DNA of 63,863 bases from Ideonella aquatica (GCF_018069755.1 NZ_JAGQDE010000022.1:1-63863), one strand, 5' to 3'; counted from the first letter of the stretch, positions 45,383-58,463 are shown. Translations and numbers: made by a program. Notes: generated by a model not told the origin, from the sequence alone.

Positions 45383-45403
45383 GGTGGGGCGATGCGCCGA
45401 CGC

Positions 45404-46189
45404 TTAGCTGGCGGCTACCGCGCGGCCGGCCAGCACCGGGATCAGTGCGGCGCGGTACTCGGCCGAGCCATGCAGGTCGCTGGACAGGCCGTCGGCGCTG
45501 ACCTTCACGCCCTGCGCGGCGGCGGCACTCCAACTGCCGCTCAGGGCCTGCTCGATGCCGCTGGCGCGGAAGACGCCGGCACCGGCGCCGGTCACCGCCA
45601 CGCGCACGCCTTGCGGGCCCTGGCTGACGAAAACGCCAACGATCGAGAAGCGCGAGGCCGGCTGCTTGAACTTCTGCCAGCCGGCCTTGGCCGGCACCGG
45701 GAAGCTGACCGAGACGATCATCTCGTTCTCTTCCAGCGCCGTGGTGTACAGGCCCTGGAAGAAGTCGTCGGCGGCGATGCTGCGGCGATCGGTCTTGATG
45801 GTGGCGCCCAGGCCCAGCACGGCGGCCGGGTAGCAGGCGGCCGGGTCGTTGTTGGCCAGGCTGCCGCCGATCGTGCCGCGGTTGCGCACCTGGCGGTCAC
45901 CGATGTTGCCGGCCAGGTCGGCCAGCGCCGGGATGGCCTGGCGCACGGCGGCGGATGCGGCGACCTCGGCATGGGTGGTCATCGCGCCGATGGTGACGGT
46001 GCCACCGCTGACGGTGATGCCCTTGAGCTCGGCGATAGCGCCCAGGTCGACCAGGCCCGAGGGCGCGGCCAGGCCTTGCTTCATCGCGGCCAGCAGCGAC
46101 TGGCCACCGGCCAGGAACTTGGCGTCGCCGCCGGCGGCGCCGACGGCGGCGGCCACCGAGGCCGGGTTCTGGTAGGCGAATGCTTGCAT
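45404..46189 (-). CDS. coxM: CoxM-like FAD subunit of molybdenum hydroxylase
   Basis: A 261-residue medium subunit. The two FAD-binding signatures are AGGQSLLAAMK at about residues 31-41 and TIGGSLANNDPAACYPA at about 107-123. The C-terminal domain is the CO-dehydrogenase flavoprotein C-terminal type. It passes electrons from the iron-sulfur subunit to an acceptor. It lies 24 bases downstream of coxL. The gene order is S-L-M, not the M-S-L order of classical CO dehydrogenase operons. Confidence 0.9.
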   Translation of the reverse strand: MQAFAYQNPASVAAAVGAAGGDAKFLAGGQSLLAAMKQGLAAPSGLVDLGAIAELKGITVSGGTVTIGAMTTHAEVAASAAVRQAIPALADLAGNIGDRQVRNRGTIGGSLANNDPAACYPAAVLGLGATIKTDRRSIAADDFFQGLYTTALEENEMIVSVSFPVPAKAGWQKFKQPASRFSIVGVFVSQGPQGVRVAVTGAGAGVFRASGIEQALSGSWSAAAAQGVKVSADGLSSDLHGSAEYRAALIPVLAGRAVAAS

Positions 46190-46213
46190 GAGTGTCTCCT
46201 GTGCTCGGTGGGA

Positions 46214-48565
<2,352 letters not shown>

Positions 48566-48583
48566 GGGTCGTGCCTCCTGCGC

Positions 48584-49048
48584 TCAGCCCTGGGCGGCCG
48601 CGCTGCGCACGGCCTTGACGATGTTCTGGTAGCCGGTGCAGCGGCAGATGTTGCCTTCCAGGCCGGCGCGCACCGATTCGTCGGAGGCCGCCCCATGGTG
48701 CTTCACCAGGTCGACCGCGCTCATCACCATGCCGGGGGTGCAGAAGCCGCACTGCAGGCCATGGCACTGGTTGAACGCCACCTGCATCGGGTGCAGCGTG
48801 CCGTCGGCGGCGGCCAGGCCCTCGATGGTCATGACATCGGCGCCGTGGGCCTGTACGGCCAGCATGTTGCAGCTCTTTACCGCGCGGCCGTTGAGGTGCA
48901 CGGTGCAGGCGCCGCACTGGGCGGTGTCGCAACCGACGTGGGTGCCGGTCAGGCGCAGTGTCTCGCGGATGAATTCGACGAGCAGGGTCTGCGGCTCGAC
49001 GTCCTTCGTGACGCTCTGGCCGTTGACCTTCAACGTGATCGTGGTCAT
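48584..49048 (-). CDS. coxS: CoxS-like [2Fe-2S] subunit
   Basis: A 154-residue subunit with two [2Fe-2S] clusters. Plant-type cluster cysteines are in [17 protein letters not shown] (about 41-57), and the second cluster is in [12 protein letters not shown] and [13 protein letters not shown]. The N-terminal [11 protein letters not shown] strand and the length are normal for the family. It carries electrons from the molybdenum subunit to CoxM. It is first in the operon; the gap to xdhC holds the shared palindrome. Confidence 0.93.
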   Translation of the reverse strand: MTTITLKVNGQSVTKDVEPQTLLVEFIRETLRLTGTHVGCDTAQCGACTVHLNGRAVKSCNMLAVQAHGADVMTIEGLAAADGTLHPMQVAFNQCHGLQCGFCTPGMVMSAVDLVKHHGAASDESVRAGLEGNICRCTGYQNIVKAVRSAAAQG

Positions 49049-49156
49049 GCCTTGTCTCCTGGCGGTTGGATGGCGTGCGGGTTCAGCCCCGCGACCGCGA
49101 CGATGCTAGGCAGGGCGCCGGTCCTTGGCTTGTCCCGGAAACACTTATGAAATCGC

Positions 49157-49210
49157 GTGCATGGGTGACAGTGCATGGGTGGGTTTGCGCGCTATGCAGG
49201 GATCTGCATA
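49157..49210. promoter_or_regulatory. Divergent regulatory region of cox operon and xdhC-like gene
   Basis: The 251-base gap between coxS (minus) and the xdhC-like gene (plus). At 49193-49210 lies a perfect palindrome TATGCAG-GGAT-CTGCATA. With its flanks it matches the palindrome at 62955-62978 in 18 of 22 positions, including the core TATGCA-N6-TGCATA. Just beside it is a direct repeat of 11 bases, GTGCATGGGTG at 49157-49167 and 49171-49181 (14-base period). Both are likely regulator sites. Confidence 0.6.
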
Positions 49211-49299
49211 AGGGAAAGACGCGCGCCTGCCCGACCGTGCCCAGGGGCCTAATGCGGCCTGAGGCTGCAGGGGCAGCGGACCCGGATCAGAATCGAGCG

Positions 49300-50301
49300 A
49301 TGGACAACGTGGATCTGCAGGTGCTGCGCCAGGTCGTGACCTGGCGCGAGGCCGGCCATGCGGTGGTGATGGGCACGATCACCCGCACCTGGGGCTCGGC
49401 GCCGCGGCCGGTGGGCGCGGTGGTGGCGGTGCGTGATGACGGCCAGATCGCCGGCTCGGTGTCGGGCGGCTGCATCGAGGACGACCTGATCGCCCGCATG
49501 CGCGAGAAGGCGCTGGTGGCCGATGCGCCGCAGGTGGTGCGCTACGGTGTGTCGGGCGACGAGGCCGCGCGCTTCGGCCTGCCCTGCGGCGGCACGCTGG
49601 AGCTGGTGCTGGAGCCGCTGGCGGCGCACAGCCTGGTCGAGGACCTGCTGCAGCGCCTGGCCAGCGGCCAACGCGTGCGGCGCACGCTGGACATGCACAG
49701 CGGCGCGGTCACGCTGGCCCCGGCCGAGGGTGCCGATACCGTGTTGCTGGACGAGACCACGCTGGTCTCCACCCACGGCCCGCACTGGCGCCTGATGGTG
49801 ATCGGCGCCGGCCAGATGACGGTCTACCTGGCGCAGATGGCGCAGGCGCTGGACTACCAGGTCACGGTCTGCGATCCGCGCGAGGAGTACCTGCCCGAGC
49901 TGCCCGGCGTGCAGCGCACCCGCGAGATGCCCGACGACGCGGTGATCGCGATGAAGCCCGATGCCCACACCGCGGTGATCGCCCTGACCCACGACCCCAA
50001 GCTGGACGATTTGGCGCTGATGGAGGCGCTCAAGAGCCCCTGCTTCTACGTCGGTGCGATCGGCTCGCGCGTCAACCAGGCCAAGCGCAAGCAGCGCCTG
50101 GCCGAGCACTTCGGCATGACCGAGGCCGAGCTGGCGCGGCTGCACGGCCCGGTGGGCATCAAGAACGGCGCGCGCACGCCCCCCGAGATCGCGGTGTCCA
50201 TCCTGGCCGAGCTGACGGCCATCCGCTACGGCTGGGCGATTCCCGAGCCCCGCTTCGTGGGCGGCGCGGCGACCAGCGTCACGGCCGGCTGCGTGGTGTA
50301 G
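49300..50301 (+). CDS. XdhC/CoxI-family maturation protein
   Basis: A 333-residue protein. The N-terminal XdhC domain has GHAVVMGTITRTWGSAPRPVG and SVSGGCIEDDLIARM, with the conserved Cys. The C-terminal part is a Rossmann domain with VIGAGQMTVYLAQMAQAL and ends IAVSILAELTAIRYG. XdhC-like proteins protect the molybdenum cofactor and insert it, often after sulfuration, into hydroxylases. The start at 49300 is the ATG of MDNVDLQVL; the long open frame upstream lies in the regulatory region. It is divergent from the cox operon. Confidence 0.9.
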   Translation: MDNVDLQVLRQVVTWREAGHAVVMGTITRTWGSAPRPVGAVVAVRDDGQIAGSVSGGCIEDDLIARMREKALVADAPQVVRYGVSGDEAARFGLPCGGTLELVLEPLAAHSLVEDLLQRLASGQRVRRTLDMHSGAVTLAPAEGADTVLLDETTLVSTHGPHWRLMVIGAGQMTVYLAQMAQALDYQVTVCDPREEYLPELPGVQRTREMPDDAVIAMKPDAHTAVIALTHDPKLDDLALMEALKSPCFYVGAIGSRVNQAKRKQRLAEHFGMTEAELARLHGPVGIKNGARTPPEIAVSILAELTAIRYGWAIPEPRFVGGAATSVTAGCVV

Positions 50302-50470
50302 TTCCCACACCTGGGGCAAGCCCTGATCCGGGGCGGCGCCAGCGCGCGCGCTGGGCAGTGTCACGTCCTGGCGCAGCGCTCGGGGTTTTCGCGAGCTTTG
50401 CGGGCGCGCGCCGTCCGGGTCTGATGCGGATCAGATCGCGGCCGAGTCGGCTGCTGCTCAATCGCGCCCC
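50302..50470. other. Intergenic region upstream of the PqqU-like receptor
   Basis: A 169-base gap with a small perfect palindrome TCTGAT-GCGG-ATCAGA at 50420-50435, about 35 bases before the receptor ATG. This is the right place for an operator, but no family can be named. No other structure was seen. Confidence 0.35.
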
Positions 50471-52579
50471 ATGATTCGACACCACTGTTCCCTGCTCCGC
50501 CCTGTCGCGCTGGCCGCGCTGGCCGCTTGTCTTCCGTCCGTCCAGGCCCAGGACGCCGCCGCCACCCAGGTGGTGGTCAGCGGCAGCGCCGCGCCGCGCG
50601 CCGCCGACCTGGTGCCCTTCGCGATCGGCGTGGTCGACCGCGACACGATCAGCGCCGCCGGCCCGGGCATCAACCTCAGCGAGGCCATCGGCCGCGTGCC
50701 CGGCGTCGTCGTCAACAACCGCAGCAACTACGCCCAGGACCTGCAGATCAGCGCCCGCGGCTTTGGCGCGCGGGCCGGCTTCGGCGTGCGTGGCATCCGC
50801 CTGTACACCGACGGCATCCCGGCCAGCGGCCCCGACGGCCAGGGCCAGGTCTCGCAGTTCGACCTGGTCAATGCGCAGCGCATCGAGGTGCTGCGCGGGC
50901 CGTTCTCGGCGCTGTATGGCAACAGCTCGGGCGGCGTGATCTCGCTGTTCAGCGCGCCGGTCAAGGGCCCCGAGGCCGACTTCAGCGTCGACGGCGGCAG
51001 TGATGGCCTGCGTCAGGTGCGCGCCTCGGTGGGCGCCTTGACGACCGCAGGCATTGGCGTGCGCGCCTCGCTGACGCAGATGACGCTGGACGGCTTCCGG
51101 CCGCAAAGCGCCGCCAAGCGCACGCTGGGCACACTGCGCGGCGCCTGGGAAGAGGGCAACGACCGCGTCGTGCTGCAACTCAACCATCTGCGCCAGAACG
51201 CGCAGGACGCGCTGGGCCTGAACCGCGCCGACTTCGACGCCGATCCCTACCAGACCGCGCAGGTGGCGCTGGACTTCAACACCCGCAAGGAACTGGCCCA
51301 GACCCAGGTGGGCGGCAGCTGGACGCACCGCTTCGACGCCGGCGCGCTGCGCGAGGCCAGCCTGGCGGGCTACAGCGGCCAGCGCAGTGTGACGCAGTGG
51401 CAGGCCATCCCGGTGGCGGCGCAGGGCAGCCCGCGCCATGGCGGCGGCGTGGTCGACTTCGACCGCGGCTTCCATGGCGCCGAGGCCCGGCTGCGCTGGG
51501 GCTGGGACGCGCTGGACCTGGTGGTTGGTGCGGCGCTCGACAGCCAGCGCGATGACCGCCGCGGCTATGAGAACTTCATCGGCAGCACGCTGGGCGTGAC
51601 CGGTCGCCTGCGGCGCGACGAGGTCGACCGCGCCGACACCCGCGATGTGTTCGCCCAGGCCGACTGGCAGCTGAGCCCCACGCTGGCGCTGAGTGCCGGC
51701 CTGCGCCACGGCAAGGTCAGCCTGTCGGCGGATGATGCCTACCTGGCCAACGGCGACGACTCCGGCGAGGTCAGCTACACCTACACCAACCCGGTGCTGG
51801 GCCTGCGCTGGCAGGCCGCGCCAGGCTGGCAGTTGCATGCCAGCGTGGCCCGGGGTGTGGAGGCGCCCACGCTGGGCGAGCTGGCCTACCGGCCCGACGG
51901 CCAGGGCGGCTTCAACACCGCGCTGAAGGCCCAGACCAGCCGCCAGGCCGAGCTGGGTGCGCGCTGGCGCGCCCAGGCCTGGCAGCTCGATGCCACGCTG
52001 TTCCACACCCAGGTCGACGACGAACTGAGCACCGCCACCAACAGCGGCGGCCGCTCCAGCTTCCAGAACGTGGGCCGCACCCGCCGCCAGGGCGCCGAGC
52101 TGTCGGCCGCCTGGCGCCCGGCCAGCGGCTGGCGCGCGGCCACCGCGCTGACCTGGCTGGACGCCACCTACCTGGATGCCTTCAAGACCTGCGCTGGCAC
52201 GCCCTGTACCGCGCCCACCGCCGATGTGGCGGCTGGCAACCGCGTGGCCGGTGCGCCGCGCAGCACCGGCTTTGCCGAAGTGGCCTGGCGCGATGCGCGC
52301 TGGGGCGAATTCGGCCTGGAAGCGCGCGGCTCCGGCAGCGTGGCGGTGAACGACCGCAACACCGACTTTGCCGGCGGCTACGGCGTGCTGGCGCTGCGCT
52401 GGCGCAAGGCCTACACGCTGCCCGACGGCACCCGCGCCGAGTTGCTGGCGCGCGTTGACAACCTGGCTGATCGGGTCTACGCCGGCAGCGTGATCGTCAA
52501 CGACGGCAACGGCCGCTTCTTCGAGCCGGGCGCACCGCGCAGCGTGCTGCTGGGCCTGCGCCTGGGACTGGGGCGCTGA
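50471..52579 (+). CDS. pqqU: TonB-dependent receptor, PqqU (YncD)-like
   Basis: A 702-residue outer-membrane receptor with a leader of about 26 residues ending VQA. From memory of E. coli YncD/PqqU, the likeness is strong over the plug (NYAQDLQISARGFGAR, then GVRGIRLYTDGIP, VLRGPFSALYGNSSGG) and the last strands (RVDNLADRVYAGSVIVND and NGRFFEPG). PqqU is the established receptor for the cofactor pyrroloquinoline quinone. Its neighbours are two quinoprotein-relay proteins, which fits PQQ salvage. Identity was judged by eye, without alignment software. Confidence 0.75.
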   Translation: MIRHHCSLLRPVALAALAACLPSVQAQDAAATQVVVSGSAAPRAADLVPFAIGVVDRDTISAAGPGINLSEAIGRVPGVVVNNRSNYAQDLQISARGFGARAGFGVRGIRLYTDGIPASGPDGQGQVSQFDLVNAQRIEVLRGPFSALYGNSSGGVISLFSAPVKGPEADFSVDGGSDGLRQVRASVGALTTAGIGVRASLTQMTLDGFRPQSAAKRTLGTLRGAWEEGNDRVVLQLNHLRQNAQDALGLNRADFDADPYQTAQVALDFNTRKELAQTQVGGSWTHRFDAGALREASLAGYSGQRSVTQWQAIPVAAQGSPRHGGGVVDFDRGFHGAEARLRWGWDALDLVVGAALDSQRDDRRGYENFIGSTLGVTGRLRRDEVDRADTRDVFAQADWQLSPTLALSAGLRHGKVSLSADDAYLANGDDSGEVSYTYTNPVLGLRWQAAPGWQLHASVARGVEAPTLGELAYRPDGQGGFNTALKAQTSRQAELGARWRAQAWQLDATLFHTQVDDELSTATNSGGRSSFQNVGRTRRQGAELSAAWRPASGWRAATALTWLDATYLDAFKTCAGTPCTAPTADVAAGNRVAGAPRSTGFAEVAWRDARWGEFGLEARGSGSVAVNDRNTDFAGGYGVLALRWRKAYTLPDGTRAELLARVDNLADRVYAGSVIVNDGNGRFFEPGAPRSVLLGLRLGLGR

Positions 52580-52581
52580 CC

Positions 52582-53376
52582 ATGCTGCTGCGTCGCGACT
52601 GCCTGCGCTGGCTCGGGGCGGCCGCCGCGCTGGCCGGCGGCCTCGGCGCGCGCGCCGATGAGTTCGAGGGCGACCCCTACCGCTCGCACGTCTGGATCGA
52701 CATGCGCCGCGAGTACCTGGGCGGCGGGCGGGTGGTCTATGACCAGCGGGTGCAGGTGCAGGCCCCGGCCTTCGCCGAAGACCCGATGAACGTGCCGGTG
52801 AGCGTGCGTGTCGATCCGGCGCTGGGCCCGATCGAGCAGATTGTGGTGCTGGTCGACCGCAACCCGATCAAGCGGGTGGTGGCCTTCCAGCCGATGCTGG
52901 CGCTGCCCAGCCTGTCGCTGCGCTTCAAGCTGGAGCAGGCTTCGCCGATCCGCGCCGCCGCGCGCACCGCCGATGGCGTGTGGCACGTTGGCGGCACCGA
53001 GATCGACTCGGCCGGCGGTGGTTGCACGGTCAGCGGTGACAGCCGCAAGGACGGAAGCTGGTCGCGCACGTTGGGTGAGCTCAGCGGCCGCGTCTTTGCG
53101 CTGCAGAGCGAAGGCCCCTCCAGCCCGGCGGCGCGCTTGCGCCTGCGCGTGATGCACCCGATGGACACCGGCCTGGTGGGCGGTGTGCCGGCCTTCTTCG
53201 TCAACCGCCTGTCGGTGCAGGACGGGCAGGGGCGCGAGCTGGCCCGGCTGCAGGCCTTTGAGCCGGTCAGCGAGAACCCGGTGTTCAGCCTGGATTTCCG
53301 CAGCCCGCCCGCGGGTGGCGTACGCATCGTGGGCGCCGACAACAACGGCAACCGCATCGACGGACGGCTCGAATGA
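52582..53376 (+). CDS. Quinoprotein-dehydrogenase-associated SoxYZ-like carrier
   Basis: A 264-residue exported protein. The leader (MLLRRDCLRWLGAAAALAGG) ends near residue 25. The body is a SoxY-like plus SoxZ-like tandem: SVRVDPALGPIEQIVVLVDRNPIKRV and the late MHPMDTGL and VFSLDFRS. The carrier cysteine is in GGGCTVSG. This family is found beside PQQ-dependent alcohol dehydrogenase genes and is thought to belong to their periplasmic relay. It lies two bases after pqqU and overlaps the next gene by four bases. Confidence 0.85.
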   Translation: MLLRRDCLRWLGAAAALAGGLGARADEFEGDPYRSHVWIDMRREYLGGGRVVYDQRVQVQAPAFAEDPMNVPVSVRVDPALGPIEQIVVLVDRNPIKRVVAFQPMLALPSLSLRFKLEQASPIRAAARTADGVWHVGGTEIDSAGGGCTVSGDSRKDGSWSRTLGELSGRVFALQSEGPSSPAARLRLRVMHPMDTGLVGGVPAFFVNRLSVQDGQGRELARLQAFEPVSENPVFSLDFRSPPAGGVRIVGADNNGNRIDGRLE

Positions 53377-54368
53377 AGTGGCCCGGTCTCCAGACGCCCC
53401 TGGGCGCGCTGCTGTTGGCCTGTGCGCTGGTGGCGCTGGCAGCGCTGCCCTCGTGCGTGCAGGCCGCGCCCGACGTGGGCACGCAGGACTACCGACTGCA
53501 GGCGCGCGCGCTGGCGCCCGGCGTGTGGGTGGTCGAAGGCGCGAACGACGACTTCAGCGTGGCCAATGGCTGCAACATCATCAACACCGGCTTCATCGCC
53601 ACCGGTGCGGGGGTGGTGGTCATCAACACCGGCCCGAGCCGGCTGTATGGCCAGCAACTGCGCGCCCTGATCGCCCGCACCACGCCCGAGCCGGTGGTGC
53701 AGGTGCTGCAGCTCAACCTGCACCCCGACTACTTCCTGGGCGACCAGGCCTTTGCCGACGTGCCACGGCGCGCCACCGCCACCACGCGGGCCGGCGTGGC
53801 GCGCGAAGCGGCCGCCTACGAAACCAACCTCTACCGCCTGTGCGGCGACTGGATGAAGGGCACCGAGACCCTGGCGCCCGACACCGACCTGGTGGTGCCG
53901 CCCGAGGGCCTGCGCTGGCGCATCGGCTCGCGCGAGCTGGAGTTGCGCGAGTGGCGCGGCCACACCGATTCCGACCTGGTGCTGTTCGACCGCGCCAGCG
54001 GCGTGGCCTTCGTCGGCGGCCTGGTCTTTGCCGACCGCATTCCCACCACGCCGCACGCCCGCATCCCCGACTGGCTGGCCAGCCTGGACGCGCTGCAGAC
54101 CCAGGGCCTGCGCACCGTGGTCCCCAGCCATGGGCCGGTGCACGAGGGCACGCGCGGCCTGGCACAGACGCGGCGCTACCTGCAGTGGCTGGACGGCCAC
54201 TTTCGCCGCGCCGCGCAGCAGGGCTGGGAGATGAACGACCTGCTGCGCGCGCCCGTGCCCGACGAATTCCGCGCTTGGGCCGCGTTCCGCACCGAGTACG
54301 TGCGCAACGTGGCCCACCTGTATCCGCGCTACGAGCGCGAGGCGCTGGCCGCCGCGTCCCGGCGCTGA
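53373..54368 (+). CDS. Quinoprotein relay system metallo-beta-lactamase-fold protein
   Basis: A 331-residue exported MBL-fold protein with a leader of about 32 residues. The usual HxHxDH motif reads NLHPDY (LQLNLHPDYFLGD), so one histidine is replaced by Asn and the last by Tyr. WRGHTDSDLVLFD and VPSHGPVH, which carry the later metal ligands, are kept. The family is called quinoprotein relay system zinc metallohydrolase. The missing ligands suggest altered metal binding or a non-catalytic role. Its stop is six bases from the convergent regulator gene. Confidence 0.8.
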   Translation: MKWPGLQTPLGALLLACALVALAALPSCVQAAPDVGTQDYRLQARALAPGVWVVEGANDDFSVANGCNIINTGFIATGAGVVVINTGPSRLYGQQLRALIARTTPEPVVQVLQLNLHPDYFLGDQAFADVPRRATATTRAGVAREAAAYETNLYRLCGDWMKGTETLAPDTDLVVPPEGLRWRIGSRELELREWRGHTDSDLVLFDRASGVAFVGGLVFADRIPTTPHARIPDWLASLDALQTQGLRTVVPSHGPVHEGTRGLAQTRRYLQWLDGHFRRAAQQGWEMNDLLRAPVPDEFRAWAAFRTEYVRNVAHLYPRYEREALAAASRR

Positions 54369-54374
54369 CCGGGC

Positions 54375-55508
54375 CTACTCGGCAGCGTGGCGGGCCTCGT
54401 GCGCTTCCTTGCGGGTGCGGAAATGCCACCAGGGCAGGGCCCGGGTCAGCGACAGCACCTCGCCCGGCGTGTTCAGCGCATAGCCCGGCAGCGCCGAGAC
54501 GGCGTTGTGCATCGGCGTGCCTGCCAGGGCCTCGCACAACTGCTGCACCGCCGGATGTTCCAGCGCATCCTTCAGGCAGACCAGGAAGTAGTCTTCCTCG
54601 ACCAGGGGCACCAGGTCCAGGCCGAACTGCTCGGCCGCCGCGGCAATGCCCACGCCGACGTCGCCCAGGCCGCTGGCGATGGCCGCGGCCACGGCCAGGT
54701 GGCTGTCTTCCACCGCGTCGTGGTAGCGCGGCACGAAGCTGCTGGACAGGCCTTGCTGGGCCAGCAGGTGATCGGTCAGCAGCCGGGTGCCCGAGCCTTC
54801 CTGGCGGTTGATGAAGCGCACCGAGCCGCTGGCCAGGTCCGCCAGGCCGCGCAGGCGCAGCGGGTTGCCGCGCGCCACCATCAGGCCCTGGGTGCGCCGG
54901 GTGCAGCCGATCAGCTTGTGCACGCCGGGCTTGAGCAGCGGCTTGAGCGCCTCGGCGAACAGGTTGCGTGCGTCCTCCAGCGGCGGGACGTGGAAGCCCG
55001 CCACGGTGCAGCGGCCCTCGGACAGCGCGCGCAGCGCGTCCATGCTGCCGGCAAAGCGCAGGTCGATGTGCAGGCGGTGGTGCTCGGCGGCCACCTCGCG
55101 CAGCGCCGGCAGCGCCAGGTCATGGCTGGCGTAGATGGTGAGCACCTGGTGGCTGCCATCCAGCGCCTCGGCCAGCACGCGCTCCAGCTCGGAGCGCAGG
55201 GCCTCGATGTGCGGTGTCATGCGTGTGCGGGCGCGCGCCTCGGCCCACAGCAGGCGCTCGGCAAAGGGTGTCAGCCGGGCCGGCTGGCCCTTGGCCCACA
55301 GCACCAGCGGCTCGCCGATCACCTGCTCCCACTGCTTGAGCGCGCCCCAGACGTGGCGGTAAGAGGCGCCGGTGGCCGTGGCCGCGTGCTGGATCGAGCC
55401 GTGCTGACGCAGCGCCGAGAGCAGGTCGAACAGCGGGTTCTGGATGTCCGCGCCGCGCTGGCCGTCCGACTGGAAGCTGTATTGAAGGTGAACGCCGCGG
55501 GATTTCAT
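54375..55508 (-). CDS. ModE-like HTH regulator with PBP-type ligand domain
   Basis: A 377-residue regulator. Residues about 20-95 are a ModE/LysR-type winged helix: NPLFDLLSALRQHGSIQHAA, then SYRHVWGALKQWEQ and QPARLTPFAERLL. The rest, from about 120 to 350, is a periplasmic-binding-protein-like domain (PBP_like), with TIYASHDLALPAL, VAGFHVPP, FINRQEGSGTRLL and HLAVAAAIASGLGDVGVG. Such proteins are thought to sense an anion or cofactor-like ligand. The start is the ATG at 55508 (MKSRGVHLQYS). It is divergent from the RavA-like gene and is the only regulator in the AOR and cox region. Confidence 0.82.
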   Translation of the reverse strand: MKSRGVHLQYSFQSDGQRGADIQNPLFDLLSALRQHGSIQHAATATGASYRHVWGALKQWEQVIGEPLVLWAKGQPARLTPFAERLLWAEARARTRMTPHIEALRSELERVLAEALDGSHQVLTIYASHDLALPALREVAAEHHRLHIDLRFAGSMDALRALSEGRCTVAGFHVPPLEDARNLFAEALKPLLKPGVHKLIGCTRRTQGLMVARGNPLRLRGLADLASGSVRFINRQEGSGTRLLTDHLLAQQGLSSSFVPRYHDAVEDSHLAVAAAIASGLGDVGVGIAAAAEQFGLDLVPLVEEDYFLVCLKDALEHPAVQQLCEALAGTPMHNAVSALPGYALNTPGEVLSLTRALPWWHFRTRKEAHEARHAAE

Positions 55509-55587
55509 GAGGGCTCCAGCTTGAACGATAACCGATGCCCGCTGGCGGCGCCTTGCCGCACCCTTCAGCCCCACCGAGAATCACCCC

Positions 55588-56975
<1,388 letters not shown>

Positions 56976-56979
<4 letters not shown>

Positions 56980-58463
56980 CCAGCGCCGGGCCGATCGATC
57001 GGCCCTATGACGCGCTGGCCGGGCTGCCCCGCGGCCTGTGGTTGGGCAGCCTGGTCAATGCCACCGGTGAACGCACTGCCCGCCTGCGTGACGCCGGGCG
57101 CTGGCTGCAGGCACTGACCGCTGGCGATCTGCCGCCCGCCGATGCCGATTTCGGCGATGCCGCGGCGGCGGCCGCGCTGCGCCAGGTCGTGGGCGAGCTG
57201 AAGCTGCCGGCCATGGGCCGCGGCGTGCCCTCGCTGGCCGAGCAGGTGCTGCGCGCGGTGCTGTGGCACCTGGACCGCATCGCCGACCACCAACCGCGCC
57301 TGACGCGGGACGAGGCCATCGCCGAGGTGGCCGCCGAATTCAGCGCGGCCTGGCAGTTCGAGACGCAGGGCCTGGAGGAATCGCTGGCCCTGCTGCAGGG
57401 CCTGGGCGACCTGGCGCAGCTGCGCTGGGACGAGCTGCGCGGCCAGCTCAGCGGCCGGCCCTGGCAGGCCGCGCGGCGGGCCGCCGACTGGCTGCAGCAG
57501 CTGCCCGAGCTGGCCGCGCTGATCCGCCGCCTGGGCCGTGCCGAACGCAGCGCGCAGCCGCTGCTCCAGGCCGCGCCGCCCGAGCCCGGCGACCAGGCGC
57601 CGGTGCCGCTGCGTCCGGTCGAGACCCGCCTGCCCGATGCGCCGGGCGAACTTACTGGCATCCATTTCACCGGCCGTCCCGAGCGCATGCTGGCCAGCGA
57701 GGCGGTGATGCTGCGCCACCCGGTGCTGCGCCGTCTCTGGCGCGCCCGCCATGCCGAGTCGCGCCTGCTGGGCTGGGACAGCGAAGCGGTGCTGATGGAC
57801 TGGCGCCCCGACCCCGCCGGCCGCCCCCAGGCCAGCACGTCGCCGCGGCGCGACGAGGCGCTGGAGCGCGGGCCGATCGTGCTGTGCCTGGACACCTCGG
57901 GCTCGATGCGCGGTGCGCCCGAGAACGTCGCCAAGGCCGTGGTCATCGCGGCCTTGCGCGCCGCGCACGAGGCCGGGCGGGGCTGCTGCCTGATCGCCTT
58001 TGGCGGCCCGGGCGAGCTGGTGGAGCGCGAGCTGGGCACCGGTACGCAGGGCCTGCGCGCGGTGCTGGACCTGATGGGCCAGGGCTTCGATGGCGGTACC
58101 GATGTGCAGACGCCGATCGAGCGGGCCATCGAGCGGGTCCATGAGGCGCGCTGGCGCAGCGCCGATGTGCTGGTGGTCAGCGACGGCGAGTTCGGTTGCG
58201 TCCCGGCCACGCTGGCGCGCCTGGACCAGGCCCGCGCTGAGCTGGGCCTGCGGGTGCAGGGCGTGCTGGTGGGCGACCGCGAGACGCTGGGTCTGCTGGA
58301 GGTTTGCGACGACATCCACTGGGTGCGCGACTGGCGCCGCTACGCCGATGCCGCCGAGGGGGGCGATGGCCGCGGCTACTCGCCGGTGCACAGCAAGAGC
58401 CTGACGGCGCTGTACTTTCCGAACGCGCTGTCGGCGCGGGCCGCGAAGCACGCGCCGCGCTGA
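56976..58463 (+). CDS. ViaA-like VWA-domain protein
   Basis: A 495-residue protein. The N-terminal part (to about 310) is helical, with no named domain. The VWA domain (about 315-480) has the metal-ion motif LCLDTSGSMRGAPE, GFDGGTDVQTPIERA and LVVSDGEFG. It is the expected ViaA-like partner of the RavA-type ATPase. The GTG at 56976 forms a GTGA overlap with it. It converges on the small gene at the end of the AOR operon; its stop is part of a shared stem-loop. Confidence 0.85.
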
